A stretch of DNA of 64,000 nucleotides from Tipula vernalis (Eukaryota; Arthropoda; Insecta; Diptera; Tipulidae). This document shows positions 21,706 to 33,295 of this stretch, in pieces (position 1 is the first letter of the stretch; every line of letters starts with the position of its first letter). The notes beneath the pieces were generated by a model. The model worked only from the letters and a program-made list of their open reading frames with translations, was not told where the DNA came from and did not search any database. Position numbers and translations under genes: made by a program. The DNA lies in assembly GCA_958295665.1 (NCBI GenBank), contig OY282559.1, forward strand, positions 269,174,347-269,238,346. The letters are read 5' to 3'.

Positions 21706-22367
21706 TTACTCACAATTGGACTCGAATTTACGCAATTCAAGACCACCTCTCGATAACAAGTTCGTCAAATCATGTTTTAGTTTCGATGCCTCTTCTAAAC
21801 TTTCTGCTCCAGTGAGGACATCGTCAATATAGAAGTTCCGCTTGAGAACCTCTGCCGCCAAAGGAAATGCAAGGTGTTCGTCATCACCAAGCTGATGAAG
21901 GACACGAGTTGCCAAATAAGGTTGTTAATCGAAAACATTTAAGTTTATCATCGGTTGTAGATCGCCACCAGATTCTTTGGAAATCACGATCTGTTTCCTT
22001 TATCTTAAACTGGCGATACATTTTTTGTGGCATCACCCCGTAAACACAACGGGGTATTTCCGAAACCGCAATACTTAGTTGTAGTGCTACCATCTTTTAT
22101 AACACAGTGATGCGGTAGGTAGTAACACATACCAAATTCACTTGTAGCCACCTGAATATCCTTTACTTCCGCCATATGCCCCAAATGCAAATATTCATTC
22201 TTGAACTGAGTGCAAGTTTCTCTCAGTTCGGGATTTTTATTCAAGCGCTTTTCAAGATTATAAAATTGAATAAGGGCAGTCGTTGCTGAGTTCCCTAAAT
22301 TTATTATATTATCACGAAAAGGTGACACATAATATCTACCCTCAGGGTCACGAGATACGTTTTTCAA
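21706..22367 (-). pseudogene. BEL-2 reverse transcriptase
   Basis: The piece 22005-22367 holds the segment before RT (EGRYYVSPFRDN, then ETCTQFKNEYLHLGHM) and YYLPHHCVIKDGSTTTK. The piece 21884-22093 includes KMYRQFKIKETDRDFQRIWW. The piece 21706-21915 carries the catalytic NFYIDDVLTGAES. The two Asp residues are kept, but the frame changes three times. Confidence 0.87.
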
Positions 22368-22454
22368 AAAATGTTCTCCGCATTGCCTTTCCTCAATTGA
22401 ATAATTGTTTCTTGGGGCAATTCATTCCAGCTCCCAGAAACCTCGAATTAGTCT

Positions 22455-22814
22455 TTATAATTTCTGAAATGCACATTCATTATCTGCATAATTAGATTTT
22501 ATTGATGATAAAAAGCTTTGTTGTTGACCAGTACAATCTTTAATCTTTTTAGATGTTTCATTATCGTACTTAGCAACTCCCGTTACAACAACTCCAAATA
22601 CACTGTTAACAAATGGAGGTAAGTTTTTGAATAAGACCACTTTATCAGGAAGAAACATATGATGGTACAGTTCGGCGCCCAATATCATATCGACAGGGCT
22701 AGGTTCCAAAAACGAATGATCTGTGAGTTCAATCGCATGGGGCAATTCACTCTCTTGAAATTGTATGTTATGTGCTGGTATATTATTTGTGATTTTTGGC
22801 ATCAAAAATCTCAA
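22455..22814 (-). pseudogene. BEL-2 protease/pre-RT region
   Basis: The 119-codon frame contains DMILGAELYHHMF and FGVVVTGV, matching the conserved end of the BEL aspartic-protease/DUF1758 region just before RT. The catalytic DSG segment is not preserved in this frame. Confidence 0.75.
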
Positions 22815-23152
22815 ATCATCACAAAAATCATTGATTCTGGAGTATATGATGATATCAGTTTGAACCTGAATTTTATTGGAATGTAAACCGATTCCACAAA
22901 CTGAAATAGATGATCGGGATTTTGTAAATTCAAACTCCGATCAAATTCGTGCGTTACAAAGTTTGACTACGAACCGCTAACTATCAGCGCTCGACACAAC
23001 TGGCGTCCCTTACCCGATTCAGCCCAAATAAGTGCCGTAGGTAATAAAACTTCGGATGTACATATTTGGCAGCCTAAAATCATTTCCAGTAAGACTACTT
23101 ACACTACACGACGAGGAGGGTAATGTATCCTGTGTGGAATCATTTTTCGGTG

Positions 23153-24096
23153 CTATAATGGGTTTGGAAAGATTCGATGCAACATTTGAAGCGACGGATT
23201 TTGAACTTCCAAAATGCAATAATGTGTTATGCTTGTGGAGCCCTGCAATTTATCACATGATGACCAGGGTCGAAACAATTGGTACTTGTATTTTTTTATA
23301 AATTCGAACCTTGAATTCGGAGACATATCTGCCTTTCCGAATTCACTGCAATTTTTCAATTGGTGGTTTCCTCGACCAAACTCACACTTTGACTTTAGAC
23401 TAGCAACGAACGAACCACGAGATCTATGTTCTGCGGATTTGGAATAACTTGTATTCGATTGTGCCTTGTTCAACGAAACACTAGGATTGGAAAGTGGCTT
23501 TACTGAGCGAAGAATTTTGATACGATTTTGTAGTGCCTCAATGAACTGATCAAACGATAAACCTTCTTCTGTTCATTATACCTTTTAAATATCTCACCCT
23601 TAGACGCTGCATCCAATTTTTCTATTAGATGGTGCATCAGAAATAAGTTGAATACATTTAATACTGAATCTAACGCTTGTGATGCCAAAAAATGTTTGTT
23701 TATGGTATCTACGAAAATTTGTAGGGTTTACGAGGAGCTCTCGGGTTTTTTAATCTCATATAGACCTTTGACATGAATGTCTTGTATATTGGATTTATCG
23801 TCGTATCTGGTACACAATATTTTCTACACTTTGGAATAGTATTCCTCCCTTACGGGAAAGGATGCGACTCAATTATAGGCACTCCCATCTCTCCCACACG
23901 GCACTAAATAATTATACTTCTCAATATCATCTAACTTATTGTTACCATCTACTATTTTTAAAAACAACGACTTGAAGTTTAGCCAATTGAGCTCCTGTCC
24001 ATCGAACTTCGGGAGCTTGATTTCTGGTAACTTCACGTTCTTGCTACACTCATTCACTTTAACTGTATTAATATTTTTCTTCTCTATTTCTAACAT
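23153..24096 (-). pseudogene. BEL-2 gag region
   Basis: The piece 23869-24096 reads KLPEIKLPKFDGQELNWLNF then DDIEKYNYL, the DUF1759 capsid block. The piece 23500-23688 and the one at 23153-23473 continue towards the zinc-knuckle segment (CEFGRGNHQLKNCSEF). It is broken into at least three frames. Confidence 0.8.
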
Positions 24097-24179
24097 CCCT
24101 AATCTATCGAATACCAGTGATTCTAATTCTCCATAAGAGTCTTCAAACTCAAATCTTTCATTCTTGTCATCATCTACGA

Positions 24180-24690
24180 TCTCTTTATAATTAATCTATT
24201 TACTTTTACATTTAAGAAACGTACCTAAATTTAAGATGCCTCGAATTTAAGAAAACACCTTCTTTAAATCAACTCCTAAGAAGCCTAATTTAAAAGGAGT
24301 CACTATCAAAATTTAAGAATTAAAATGAATTAAGTTGATGGTTGTGTTCCATCTATAGTTATTTGCTTTAAATTTCCCTTTGATATTAAAATGATTTCCT
24401 TAAATAAGCGGCTGCTATTCTTTAAAACAACGATTCGTCTTCGATTCATAAAAAGTAAATGATTGCTTTAAATATATTCGTTATGTGTTTGTATTAAAGA
24501 CAAGTTGTCTTTCATAACAAGAAATTAACATTTCGATAAAATAATGGACAATATGTCTTTCTTTTAATAACCCTACTCCTTCGGCTCGAAATCAAGACCT
24601 AGTTTTTTTAAATATACTCCATTTTTTCTTTAATTTTAGTAAACTTTTTTTTGAGTGTAGACTTTCTGTATATCGCGGTTGACGATCGTC
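24180..24690. other. AT-rich non-coding DNA
   Basis: Contains short repeated AAATTTAAG/CCTAAATTTAAG-type stretches (24215-24310) but no gene. Confidence 0.4.
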
Positions 24691-25388
24691 TCTGGCGTAA
24701 CGCCGTATATGTCACACCTTGACTTCGTTTACATCGTATTTCTTTACTTCGCATATACCACAACATTCATACAGTACGACCTCAATACATAACAATCTGT
24801 AATTGTGCTCCGATTGTGGTGCTAATTCTGGCGCTCATTGCGCCTCCATAAATTAAGTCAGCGGAAATTAATTTCAAGACATTAAGTAGTATCTTTAGTA
24901 AAATTCAATTAAATGTTTAGTATTTTTTCGGGAAGGTATAAGTAGTTTATATAATCTATGTGTTACATTTTAGTTTGAGCTCATTTTGAGACGTTACATT
25001 CATTTCACTTTCGATGATGATATTTGTATTTTAACCTTATAATTTTTGTGGCGGAATAAATTCATATTTACAGGTGGGGTTAAATTCATTTAACGCTGAT
25101 AAATTTGAAACTTTAAAAATCTTAGATATCATTGTGGTGTATTCGGGAAAGTATATTTGTATAATATGACAATGATTTAAATGAAACACTCCTCGTTCTT
25201 TTTATGTCTTCATTTCACAAGCGTTAACACACCAGTATTTCCCTTTATTATAATAATTGTTAGGTCTTGCCTGATTAACATAAGTATATATTTTACATCC
25301 CTATGAACCAATGATTCATAATTAATACATAAAGCACATACGTCTATCCTTAAAGTTATTACATATTAATTAATTATTTCAATAAATT

Positions 25389-26495
25389 TTAATCTCTATA
25401 CTTCATAGGTTTATTAATTTTATTTCTAGGCCGTAACGAGTGACTTTCATCGTCGTTGACACCAGAACTATTTTCCAGATCCGTAAAATTTGGAATTACA
25501 TCACCAGATGTATTATTTACGTTTGAATTATCTGTTACCAGATTTTCACTTACTTCATTAGTTTCAGGAATTAAACTGTTATTCTTAATCTTATATCTAA
25601 TCAGTACTCTATAGTTACATTTTTCATTGTTATCAAATTCAATAATTTTCTTTTCAACATTTTTTTTATTTACATTTTTTCTCTCGACAACCTTTTCCAT
25701 GCCGACTGTGTGACTATTTTCTACGCGAATATGGATTTGATTAATATGCCGTTTAATTACTCTAACACTACCCTCCAATAAACATAAATACGTTCGCGGA
25801 CCCAACACCCTGCTCACTGTTGCATTACGCCAACCAGGATGATTAGGGTCAGTATAATCACGTACAATTACCGTATCATTTACTTTAAAAGAACGCTCTG
25901 AATACGTTCGTTTCTTCACAAGTACCTGCTTCTTGTTATAATTTTCACCTAACTCACCAGTAATCCTCTCAGTTGGTCTATTAGCCGTAACTGGCCTAAG
26001 TAGATCTAATTTAATTTTCGGCGTAAAATTTAAAAGGGCCTTGGCCGGCGAAATGCCCAACGTACAATGAGGTGTTGTACGATAGTCCGAGAGAAAACGA
26101 TTCAATATATCTTCTATACCAATCTCGTTATTGTCAAAACGTGCCCGCTTAATAGCATTCTTAATTGTTTTAACGGCATTTTCGGCAGCACCTTTAGTAG
26201 CCGGATAACCTGGTGGTGTAAGTGTGTGATGAATTCCATTTTGTTTCGTAAACTCCTTAAATATATCTGCCGTGAATTGGGTTCCATTATCCGAAACAAT
26301 TTTGTCCGGCAATCCGTATTGCGAAAATAATTGTTTTAATTTATTAATCGTAAACACTGACGTGGGACTATTTGTCACAAATGCCTCTATCCATTTCGTC
26401 TTCGCATCAACAATTATTAAAAAGAATTTACCAAACGCCGGTCCCGCATAATCTATGCGGAAATTCTGCTCCAAGGCCTTTCTGGTATCTCCCAA
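25389..26495 (-). CDS. Gypsy-2 integrase core and C-terminus
   Basis: A 368-codon open frame. The catalytic triad is Asp15 (RIDYAGP), Asp69 (VSDNGTQF) and Glu105 (KGAAENAVK), with 35 residues between the last two, a standard DD35E. A chromatin/DNA-binding C-terminal part follows (VNDTVIVRDY, then RVLGPRTYLCLL) and an Asn-rich tail. It inserts the element cDNA into the genome. The frame overlaps the preceding RNase H/zinc frame by 43 bp, the result of a frameshift. Confidence 0.92.
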   Translation of the reverse strand: MGDTRKALEQNFRIDYAGPAFGKFFLIIVDAKTKWIEAFVTNSPTSVFTINKLKQLFSQYGLPDKIVSDNGTQFTADIFKEFTKQNGIHHTLTPPGYPATKGAAENAVKTIKNAIKRARFDNNEIGIEDILNRFLSDYRTTPHCTLGISPAKALLNFTPKIKLDLLRPVTANRPTERITGELGENYNKKQVLVKKRTYSERSFKVNDTVIVRDYTDPNHPGWRNATVSRVLGPRTYLCLLEGSVRVIKRHINQIHIRVENSHTVGMEKVVERKNVNKKNVEKKIIEFDNNEKCNYRVLIRYKIKNNSLIPETNEVSENLVTDNSNVNNTSGDVIPNFTDLENSSGVNDDESHSLRPRNKINKPMKYRD

Positions 26496-27451
26496 GGTAT
26501 GTTAACCACCTTGGGAGGATTTGTCCTAACCGACAGACATGCATCACAACTTTTGATCATGGTTTCTATGTCCTTATCGATACCAGGCCACCATACATAT
26601 GATCTCAATAAGGCCTTTGTTTTAACAATTCCCATGTGTGACTGATGCACTTCATGTAAAATGGAATTTCTTAATAATTCGGGGGGTATGATTCTGTATC
26701 CCCTCATTAAAATGTCGTCCTCAACAAACAACTCGGACCTTTTCATTATATATGGGCCAAATTTACGTCTATCTAAGTTACTAAAATTTCCAGAATAAAC
26801 TGCTTCCTTCAATTCTAGCAAAACTTCGTCCTTCTGAGATTCTATTCGAATAGCCATCTTATTTAAAGGGATATCAAAATTTTTGCTAACCAGATGTAAG
26901 TATGTTGCAGCATTATCTTCCTCGTTATCAAAATCGTTTTTCGATGCAACAGGAAGTCGCGAAAGCATATCAGCACTGTTACATTCTGATCTGACGTGCT
27001 TAATAGAATAATTGAACGCTGATAAATGGACAGCCCAACGTTGCAAACGACTAGCTGACATTTGAGGAATCCCTTTATTTTCCCCGAAAATTCCCAACAA
27101 CGGTTTATTGTCCATTACTAAGGTAAAGTGTCGCCCTATCAAATATTGGTAGAATTTTTTTGTCCCAAATATTATTGCTAATTATTTAATGGGACGTTCT
27201 GTTCCGTCTGGTAGGATATGCAAACTAAGCGCCCCTACTCCCACCGAAGATGCATCGCACGTCAGATTTAATGGTAATTTTTCGTTATAATGAACCAAAA
27301 CATGTTCCGACGTTAATTCTTTTTTTAATAAGTCAAACGACTCTTGACACATATCAGTCCACTTAAACGCTTTATCTTTTTGCAAGAGTTCGTAAATAGG
27401 CTGCAATTTAGTAGCCAAATTCTCGATAAATTTACCGTAATAATTTATCAA
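26453..27451 (-). pseudogene. Gypsy-2 RNase H and integrase zinc domain
   Basis: The piece 27182-27451 has FKWTDMCQESFDLLKKEL and LTCDASSVGVGA, the start of RNase H. The piece 26453-27142 continues with FTLVMDNKPLLGIFGENKGI, RLQRWA and ECNSADMLSRLP, then the integrase zinc finger (HEVHQSHMGIVKTKALLRSY, then CDACLSVR). A break at 27142-27182 splits RNase H. Confidence 0.88.
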
Positions 27452-28256
27452 CCCGCAAAACGCTCGGATTTAATATGGATTCGTTTTTATTTAAATTGAC
27501 CAAACCATCTCCTGTAATTATATGTCCTAAATACTCGATATGAGGCCTGGCAAAGACACACTTGTTCCTATTTAATTTTAGTCCAGCTTCTCTTAATCTT
27601 TCAAAAACTACAACAATACGTTTGTTATGTTCAACCATATTGTCTGCCCCTACAACTATATCGTCGAGAAAAATCGCTATTCCTGGAATATTTGCCAAAA
27701 TTTTCTCTAATTCCCGTTGAAAAATGCCTGTGGCAGGCTTTACCCTAAATGGTAAACGGTTCATTATAAAATTACCTATATGGGTGCTCCATGTTACTAA
27801 ATGCTTTGAGTTTTCGTCTAATTCTAATTGGTTATACGCTGAAGCTAAGTCAACTTTGGAAAATATTCTACATCCCCTCAATGTCATAAAAACATCCGCG
27901 ACTCGAAGCAATGGGTAATTTGTTTCTTTCAAGTACTTATTAATGGTCACTTTATAGTCTGCACATATTCGTATTTTCCCATCACTCTTCAATACAGGCA
28001 CCAGAGGTGTACCCCAAATAGTATTGTCAGTTTTCGTTATTATACCTCTAACCTCTAAATCACGTAATTGCTTCTCAACAGCCTCACGGAATGCAAACGG
28101 TATAGATCTTGCCTTAACAAATTTTGGAGTGGCACTTTCATCAATATCCAATTTAATTTTTACGTTTTTTAAATACCCAATTCCGGCACTGAAAAGATCG
28201 TCGAATTTGTTTACAATATGGTTCAATTTCGTTTCTTCCGAACATATGTTATTCAC
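27432..28256 (-). CDS. Gypsy-2 reverse transcriptase
   Basis: The 274-codon frame runs from the pre-RT segment (ATPKFVKARSIPF) through RIMCADYK-type text (RICADYKVTINKYL), FSKVDLASAYNQLELD and LPFRVKPATGIFQRE to the active site IAIFLDDIVV (both Asp present), ending with EYLGHII. This is the normal Gypsy palm/fingers layout. The last residues shift frame at about 27450. Confidence 0.93.
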   Translation of the reverse strand: MNNICSEETKLNHIVNKFDDLFSAGIGYLKNVKIKLDIDESATPKFVKARSIPFAFREAVEKQLRDLEVRGIITKTDNTIWGTPLVPVLKSDGKIRICADYKVTINKYLKETNYPLLRVADVFMTLRGCRIFSKVDLASAYNQLELDENSKHLVTWSTHIGNFIMNRLPFRVKPATGIFQRELEKILANIPGIAIFLDDIVVGADNMVEHNKRIVVVFERLREAGLKLNRNKCVFARPHIEYLGHIITGDGLVNLNKNESILNPSVLRVDKLLR

Positions 28257-28337
28257 TGATATCTGTTTAATTCCAAAATCTATAAAAAAATGACACCCTA
28301 AAATTACACCGTATCATCCTCAATTAACATTTTTTTA

Positions 28338-28829
28338 TCAAAATACTTTAAATACATTTCCGCAGGTACCTATTGCAGAAACTCCTGCTCCTGAATCAGC
28401 TTGAAAACTTATATTTCTACCAATTATGTTTAATTTAATATCTAACTTATTATTCCTATATTCGACCATGTATAATTCTTCGCTTTCCGTGGTCAATCTA
28501 TTTAAATTTTCATTTGGAAATTCACTTACCGCGTTGCATGGTTTACCTGTTGTTCTGCATACCGACTCCATATGCCCTCTGCGTTTGCGTTTATTACAGA
28601 TGACATTTCTGTACCGACATCGAAAATCCGCATGGTTTTTAAACCCACAATGCTTACCACTTTGTGACGTTTGCGTTTTCCCTTGTCTAATATTTCCATT
28701 ATAATTCTGCCTCATGTGGTAACTATGCTCCGGTTTACGATGAACTACATTAATTGGCGCCTCCATTTCCTTTACTCTCAGTGTATCCTTACTTTCGTAT
28801 TTAAGCGCAATTGTCATTGCTTTATCCAT
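28338..28829 (-). pseudogene. Gypsy-2 gag C-terminus and protease
   Basis: The 163-codon frame has two Cys/His knuckle-like segments (HCGFKNHADFRCRYRNVIC, then CNKRKRRGHMESVC), then FQADSGAGVSAIG, an aspartic-protease active site (DSG). The first Met is probably internal to the original gag because the N-terminus is deleted. The frame ends shortly after the active site. Confidence 0.83.
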
Positions 28830-28833
28830 ATTA

Positions 28834-28864
28834 TATTAGTTTGAGCTCATTTTGAGACGTTACA
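28834..28864 (-). repeat. Remnant of Gypsy-2 5' LTR
   Basis: The 28-30 bp that match the LTR tip at 24971-24998. Next to it, gag coding starts without leader or primer-binding site. Confidence 0.8.
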
Positions 28865-28955
28865 TTTTGTTAAGAATTTAATTTGTCTGTCTGTAATAAA
28901 GTTGATTTTTCGGCATTTTTTATAGACAAATATATTAATTGTTCATGGCAATCCC

Positions 28956-29434
28956 ATGTGGGCATAATACACACACAAATGAGGTTTCTCCATGGGTTTT
29001 GAAATTTGATGTAGTTGAATTATAATTCGCTATGTCAGTACGTTCTGGCCAGATACTTAATGTATGTGGTTAGAGTGGAAATTTTTGTAGTTTGGTCGTA
29101 GCTGCCTGATGAGTAGACCATACTTTTCAGTATGAAACCAAACTACCAACAGAACTCATGGAGGGTTCTCATTTTTGCAGAGTTATACATTGGTATAACT
29201 CTGGGCCTTCAGCCAAAACTAAAATTACGGGGAGGGGGGAAGATATTTCTACTTTTTTCAGTAGATATATTGAGAGCGATTGGCCTCTATATTTTTCTGA
29301 TTTACCAAATCGAAAATATTGGGATTGCCATGAACAATTAATATATTTGTCTATAAAAAATGCCGAAAAATCAACTTTATTACAGACAGACAAATTAAAT
29401 TCTTAACAAATATACGTGTGGGCATAATACACAC
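28956..29434 (+). repeat. Tandem repeat copy A
   Basis: One full unit, including the terminal arm 29321-29410 that pairs with 28868-28955. Its ACACAC edge is where the hAT-like element inserted. Confidence 0.88.
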
Positions 29435-29987
29435 CAGGGATGAAAAAGTTGATCCTTTAGTACTTTTTTCGGTCCTTTCGAAAATAAAAAGTACTTCGAT
29501 ACTTTTGATCAATATTTCAGTCCTTTCGAAAAAATATTTATATTCCATTTTTTCCATAACAGCTAGGCAGCACTTTCAAAGATCATATCAGTTTTCGTTG
29601 GATAACCTTCGAATTTCGACTAAATTCAATTCTAAAATTGTAACCGCCGAGACGACCGAATACCGACGACAAACAAACGTAATAACGCTTTTTTCTTGTA
29701 ATTTTGGTGGGCAAGGAGCATGGTCTTGTTCTTGTAATTGTAACTTGTGACGGTATTCCGTTCGATGGGAGGGAAATATAGTATCTATTATATTTCTTAT
29801 AAATAACTAAAATGGATATGTAAATTAATTTTGGTTTAGGTAGCAAATTTCATCCTTTCTTTAAATTTTAATCACAACACCAAGCGCGAATTCTAAGTGC
29901 GAGTGAACATTTTTCTATAAAATTATGATACAAAAAACAATTTTATATTTTTGTACATTTATAATGTTATATTGTTAGTATGATGTT

Positions 29988-30141
29988 TTCAATCAAATTA
30001 AATTTAATTAAATCCGAAAATTACTTCCAAGTTTGAGAAAATCGAAAATCAAATGTAAAATGTGAGCGAATACAAGCGAATTTGGTTTTCTCTAATTTTG
30101 AAGTAATTTTCAGATTTAATTAAATTTAATTTGATTGAAAA
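29988..30141. repeat. Long imperfect hairpin inside the hAT-like element
   Basis: Arms 29988-30045 and 30082-30141 are inverse copies centred on TTAATTAAATTTAATTTGATTG-like text, with a loop of about 36 nt. Stem length is nearly 60 bp with a few mismatches. Confidence 0.85.
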
Positions 30142-30458
30142 AGTCACACTAACTAATATTATAAATAGGCAAAAATATTTTATTTACATGACTTTTAAAT
30201 TTAAAAAACAAACAAAAAAAATTATTTGCTTGATTTGAATAGCTCCTAGTTCTAAACAAATTATCTGTACCGACTTCCAAGTTCTGGCCAATTTAGCAAC
30301 AGAATACCTATATGTAATGCTTCACAAAATCAGCATTTAACCTTTTAACAGAACCTTCCTAAAAAGATTAAATGTTTAAATATATTTTTGTTACTTTTAG
30401 TGACATAAATAAATTATTGTTGTCTATATCCAATTTTTGGTAAACTTGAGTTATAAAT

Positions 30459-30663
30459 CTGTGGTCACAAAACAAAGGGGCACAAGCCGAGTTGTGCCCT
30501 TTTTTAAATTATTTAAAATTCGAATTCTCCCTATTCGATTTCATATGTGTAGTATCAATTTTTCGTAATATTCCGGCAACTACAAATAACCGTAAAGTTT
30601 TAAAAACGATTTCCTGAAAAATGAGAATTTTCGAGTTGCACCCTTTGTTTTATAAGCACAGAT
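30459..30663. repeat. Inverted-repeat segment, possible small MITE
   Basis: CTGTGGTCACAAAACAAAGG (30459) pairs with CCTTTGTTTTATAAGCACAG (ending 30663). Beside the left arm GGGCACAA...TTGTGCCC forms a perfect 8-bp stem. No clear target duplication. Confidence 0.5.
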
Positions 30664-31299
30664 ATGTAGCTAGGGTAAAACGACCATAAGGGATCCAAAT
30701 TTTCCATCAAAATTCAGCTAACTCCAATCGTTTCTGAATTTTTTTTTTTTTAAATTTGTCTATTTCCACAAATGTTTACTATCGTATTGTTTTACTTTGT
30801 CTATATCCTTGAGATTCGTTTTTCTGTCTACCTCCAAAGCAAAGCTGTAAACAAATTTTGAGTTAATTTTGTTAGATGTGGTTTTATCTATATATATCCG
30901 TGGAATTTGATCTATATCCGCTAATTTTTTTCTTCAGTTCTATTTTTTTGTCTATATCCTTGAGTTTTGCAGTATCCTTGAGGGATGCTTCCTCAACATC
31001 AGCAAGATATTTCAACTCTGAAATACAAAGATACGTTCAACAAACAATTTAATTTGGGGTTCCATCGTCCTAAAATGATCTGTGCGATAAATGCGAGGCA
31101 TTCAATCGAATTATGGTATTGGCTGCGTCCGTAGGGCAAACTACCGAGTACGAGGCACATGTTCTAAATAAAACTTACCTAAGGCAAACTGTTTAGAATT
31201 TTCTGCTTTGATATGCAAAATGCCTTCCAACTCCTCGAAGCGGACAATTCGAACTTCTTTTATAAGCGAACATTTTGCATATCTAATTTAATGGGAATG

Positions 31300-31645
31300 G
31301 TTCATGGTGATAAAGAAGTTGCAAATGCAATTTTGTACGTATTAATATTATAAAGTAAACATTTCATTCGAAATAGGTAATAACTTTCATATTCTTAGGT
31401 ATGAATCTTTGTGGCCGCGAAGGTATTCACATTGCAAACGCGCTTATAAAAATGTTAGAAAGGTTAGATATATGTGTGTGCTGCAAAACAGGAATTGCAT
31501 TATGTCCTTTACTCTACAGCAATTTTTAAATACAGGCTCATCGCCTGCACAAAACTGGATTGAACAAAAATTTTCGGAAGGGGCCACAGCAATATACAAG
31601 ATATTGACTCTGAGCATAGCGTTTGGAAAGAAATTTAAAAAATAA
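31300..31645 (+). other. Possible gene fragment carried in the hAT-like element
   Basis: A coding-like stretch with GTAATAAC...TTCTTAG as a possible short intron (about 31377-31399), followed by a 78-codon frame (31409-31645). No domain recognised. It may be a captured exon pair or chance. Confidence 0.25.
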
Positions 31646-32426
31646 ATGTATATATTTCTTGTGAGCCTGCTAAAAGGATATGTCTAATTACCAGAGGGAA
31701 GACAAAAGTTTTGTTTTATAAGAATATAATTGAAATCTGGAATGGTCGAGGGAGGGCATGTTTCACACTTTGACAATATTGCATTTAGAATTTTTATTTA
31801 TTGCCAAATGCAAAATTTTTTGTTCAGATTAGTGTTACAACAAACATTTTAAACACAGCGCTTTTCTTTGTTTCAGAGTGAAGAACCAATAACTAAAAAT
31901 AAAAGAGTCTTAAATTTTGTCAATTAATTTAACAATAATTTTTAATCATGAAGTTATTACACGAATTAATTAATTAATTCAAATTAAAATTTAAAAAAAT
32001 TGTAATTTAAAAATTGTAATATTTTTATTTATGCTAAAAAAATTAGTATTACCAAAAATCGAGGATATAGGCAAAATTATCATGGATCTAAGCCTTTTAA
32101 GAAAGTAGTTCAAAACTGGACATAGACAAAAATGTTAAATTTGAAACTTAAATAATTAAAATGCTTTCTGAGTTTGAAGCATTGTACTTCGTAATTAAGC
32201 TTTCTTCTAACAAATCTATTTGGAAACCAAAATTTAGTAAATAAATCGCTCAGAAACATCTTCAACTTTCCAGCTAAACTTCTGTAAAACGCATCTGAGG
32301 ACAAGGATAATTCTGAGCCGACGATATGTAAACACACCAAAAAATTAAAAAGTACCTTAAAGCCCAATTTAGTCCTTTGTTGCTCAACATTTTAGTACTT
32401 TGTAATTTATGTCAATTTCATCCCTG

Positions 32427-33295
32427 ACACACACAAATGAGGTTTCTCCATGGGTTTTGAAATTTGATGTAGTTGAATTATAATTCGCTATGTCAGTACG
32501 TTCTGGCCAGATACTTAATGTATGTGGTTAGAGTGGAAATTTTTGTAGTTTGGTCGTAGCTGCCTGATGAGTAGACCATACTTTTCAGTACGAAACCAAA
32601 CTACCAACAGAACTCATGGAGGGTTCTCATTTTTGCAGAGTTATACATTGGTATAACTCTGGGCCTTCAGCCAAAACTAAAATTACGGGGAGGGGGAAGA
32701 TATTTCTACTTTTTTCAGTAGATATATTGAGAGCGATTGGCCTCTATATTTTTCTGATTTACCAAATCGAAAATATTGGGATTGCCATGAACAATTAATA
32801 TATTTGTCTATAAAAAATGCCGAAAAATCAACTTTATTACAGACAGACAAATTAAATTCTTAATAAATATACGTGTGGGCATAATACATACACAAATGAG
32901 GTTTCTCCATGGGTTTTGAAATTTGATGTAGTTGAATTATAATTCGCTATGTCAGTACGTTCTGGCCAGATACTTAATGTATGTGGTTAGAGTGGAAATT
33001 TTTGTAGTTTGGTCGTAGCTGCCTGATGAGTAGACCATACTTTTCAGTACGAAACCAAACTACCAACAGAACTCATGGAGGGTTCTCATTTTTGCAGAGT
33101 TATACATTGGTATAACTCTGGGCCTTCAGCCAAAACTAAAATTACGGGGAGGGGGGAAGATATTTCTACTTTTTTCAGTAGATATATTGAGAGCGATTGG
33201 CCTCTATATTTTTCTGATTTACCAAATCGAAAATATTGGGATTGCCATGAACAATTAATATATTTGTCTATAAAAAATGCCGAAAAATCAACTTT
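32427..33295 (+). repeat. Tandem repeat copies B and C
   Basis: Two further units, 459 bp apart, in the same orientation as copy A. They differ from A by single bases and one G in a G-run. C ends at AACTTT, before the last 30 bp or so of the arm. Confidence 0.9.

Larger units (their letters stand above)
21006..24140 (-). mobile_element. BEL/Pao retrotransposon remnant (BEL-2)
   Basis: Minus-strand order: gag DUF1759 block (24096-23869), Cys/His region (23473-23153), protease region (22814-22455), RT (22367-21706), integrase zinc region (21383-21084) and the start of the integrase core (near 21010). RNase H and most of the RT C-terminus are deleted around 21610-21700. No LTR seen. Confidence 0.87.
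24690..28864 (-). mobile_element. Gypsy-type retrotransposon (Gypsy-2)
   Basis: The LTR tip TGTAACGTCTCAAAATGAGC (minus strand) occurs at 24998 and again at 28864, bracketing minus-strand gag-pro, RT, RNase H and integrase frames. At the right edge only about 31 bp of LTR remain, joined straight to the middle of gag, so a deletion removed most of the 5' LTR and gag N-terminus. The far end of the left LTR is not resolved (about 24690). Confidence 0.85.
29435..32426. mobile_element. hAT-like element, 3.0 kb, without a visible transposase
   Basis: Ends CAGGGATGAAA and its inverse TTTCATCCCTG (11 bp), of the CAGGGATG type seen in hAT transposons. Flanks ATACACAC and ACACACAC match at 7 of 8 positions, fitting an 8-bp duplication in an AC-rich site. 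Other copies of the tandem unit give the empty site. Subterminal AGTACT and TCCTTT motifs recur near both ends. No hAT transposase signature found; the content is a large hairpin, repeated TCTATATCC motifs and a possible intron-containing fragment. Confidence 0.8.
28868..33295. mobile_element. TIR element with about 459-bp internal tandem repeats
   Basis: A left arm (28868-28955) is the inverse of the end of each repeat unit (for example 29321-29410: GGGATTGCCATGAACAATTA...TTCTTAACAAA). Between them lies a unit starting at GTGGGCATAATACACAC, present as copies A (28956-29434), B (32427-32874) and C (32875-33295). B to C spacing is 459 bp. Copies are about 98% alike. Copy C is cut before the end of its arm. 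The units contain short frames with no recognised domain. Confidence 0.82.

Noticed and set aside
24590..24606. CCTTCGGCTCGAAATCAAG as a primer-binding site for BEL-2
   Set aside because: Differs too much from the BEL site TGGTCCTTCGAGCCGGA and its inverse; no LTR edge beside it.
29169..29393. Frames of 60-82 codons in the 459-bp repeat units on both strands
   Set aside because: No recognisable domain; frames vary between copies through single-base changes, so no coding claim is made.
30476..30505. GGGCACAA...TTGTGCCC stem followed by a T-run, looking like a bacterial terminator
   Set aside because: Eukaryotic context inside a hAT-like element; better explained as part of an inverted-repeat segment.
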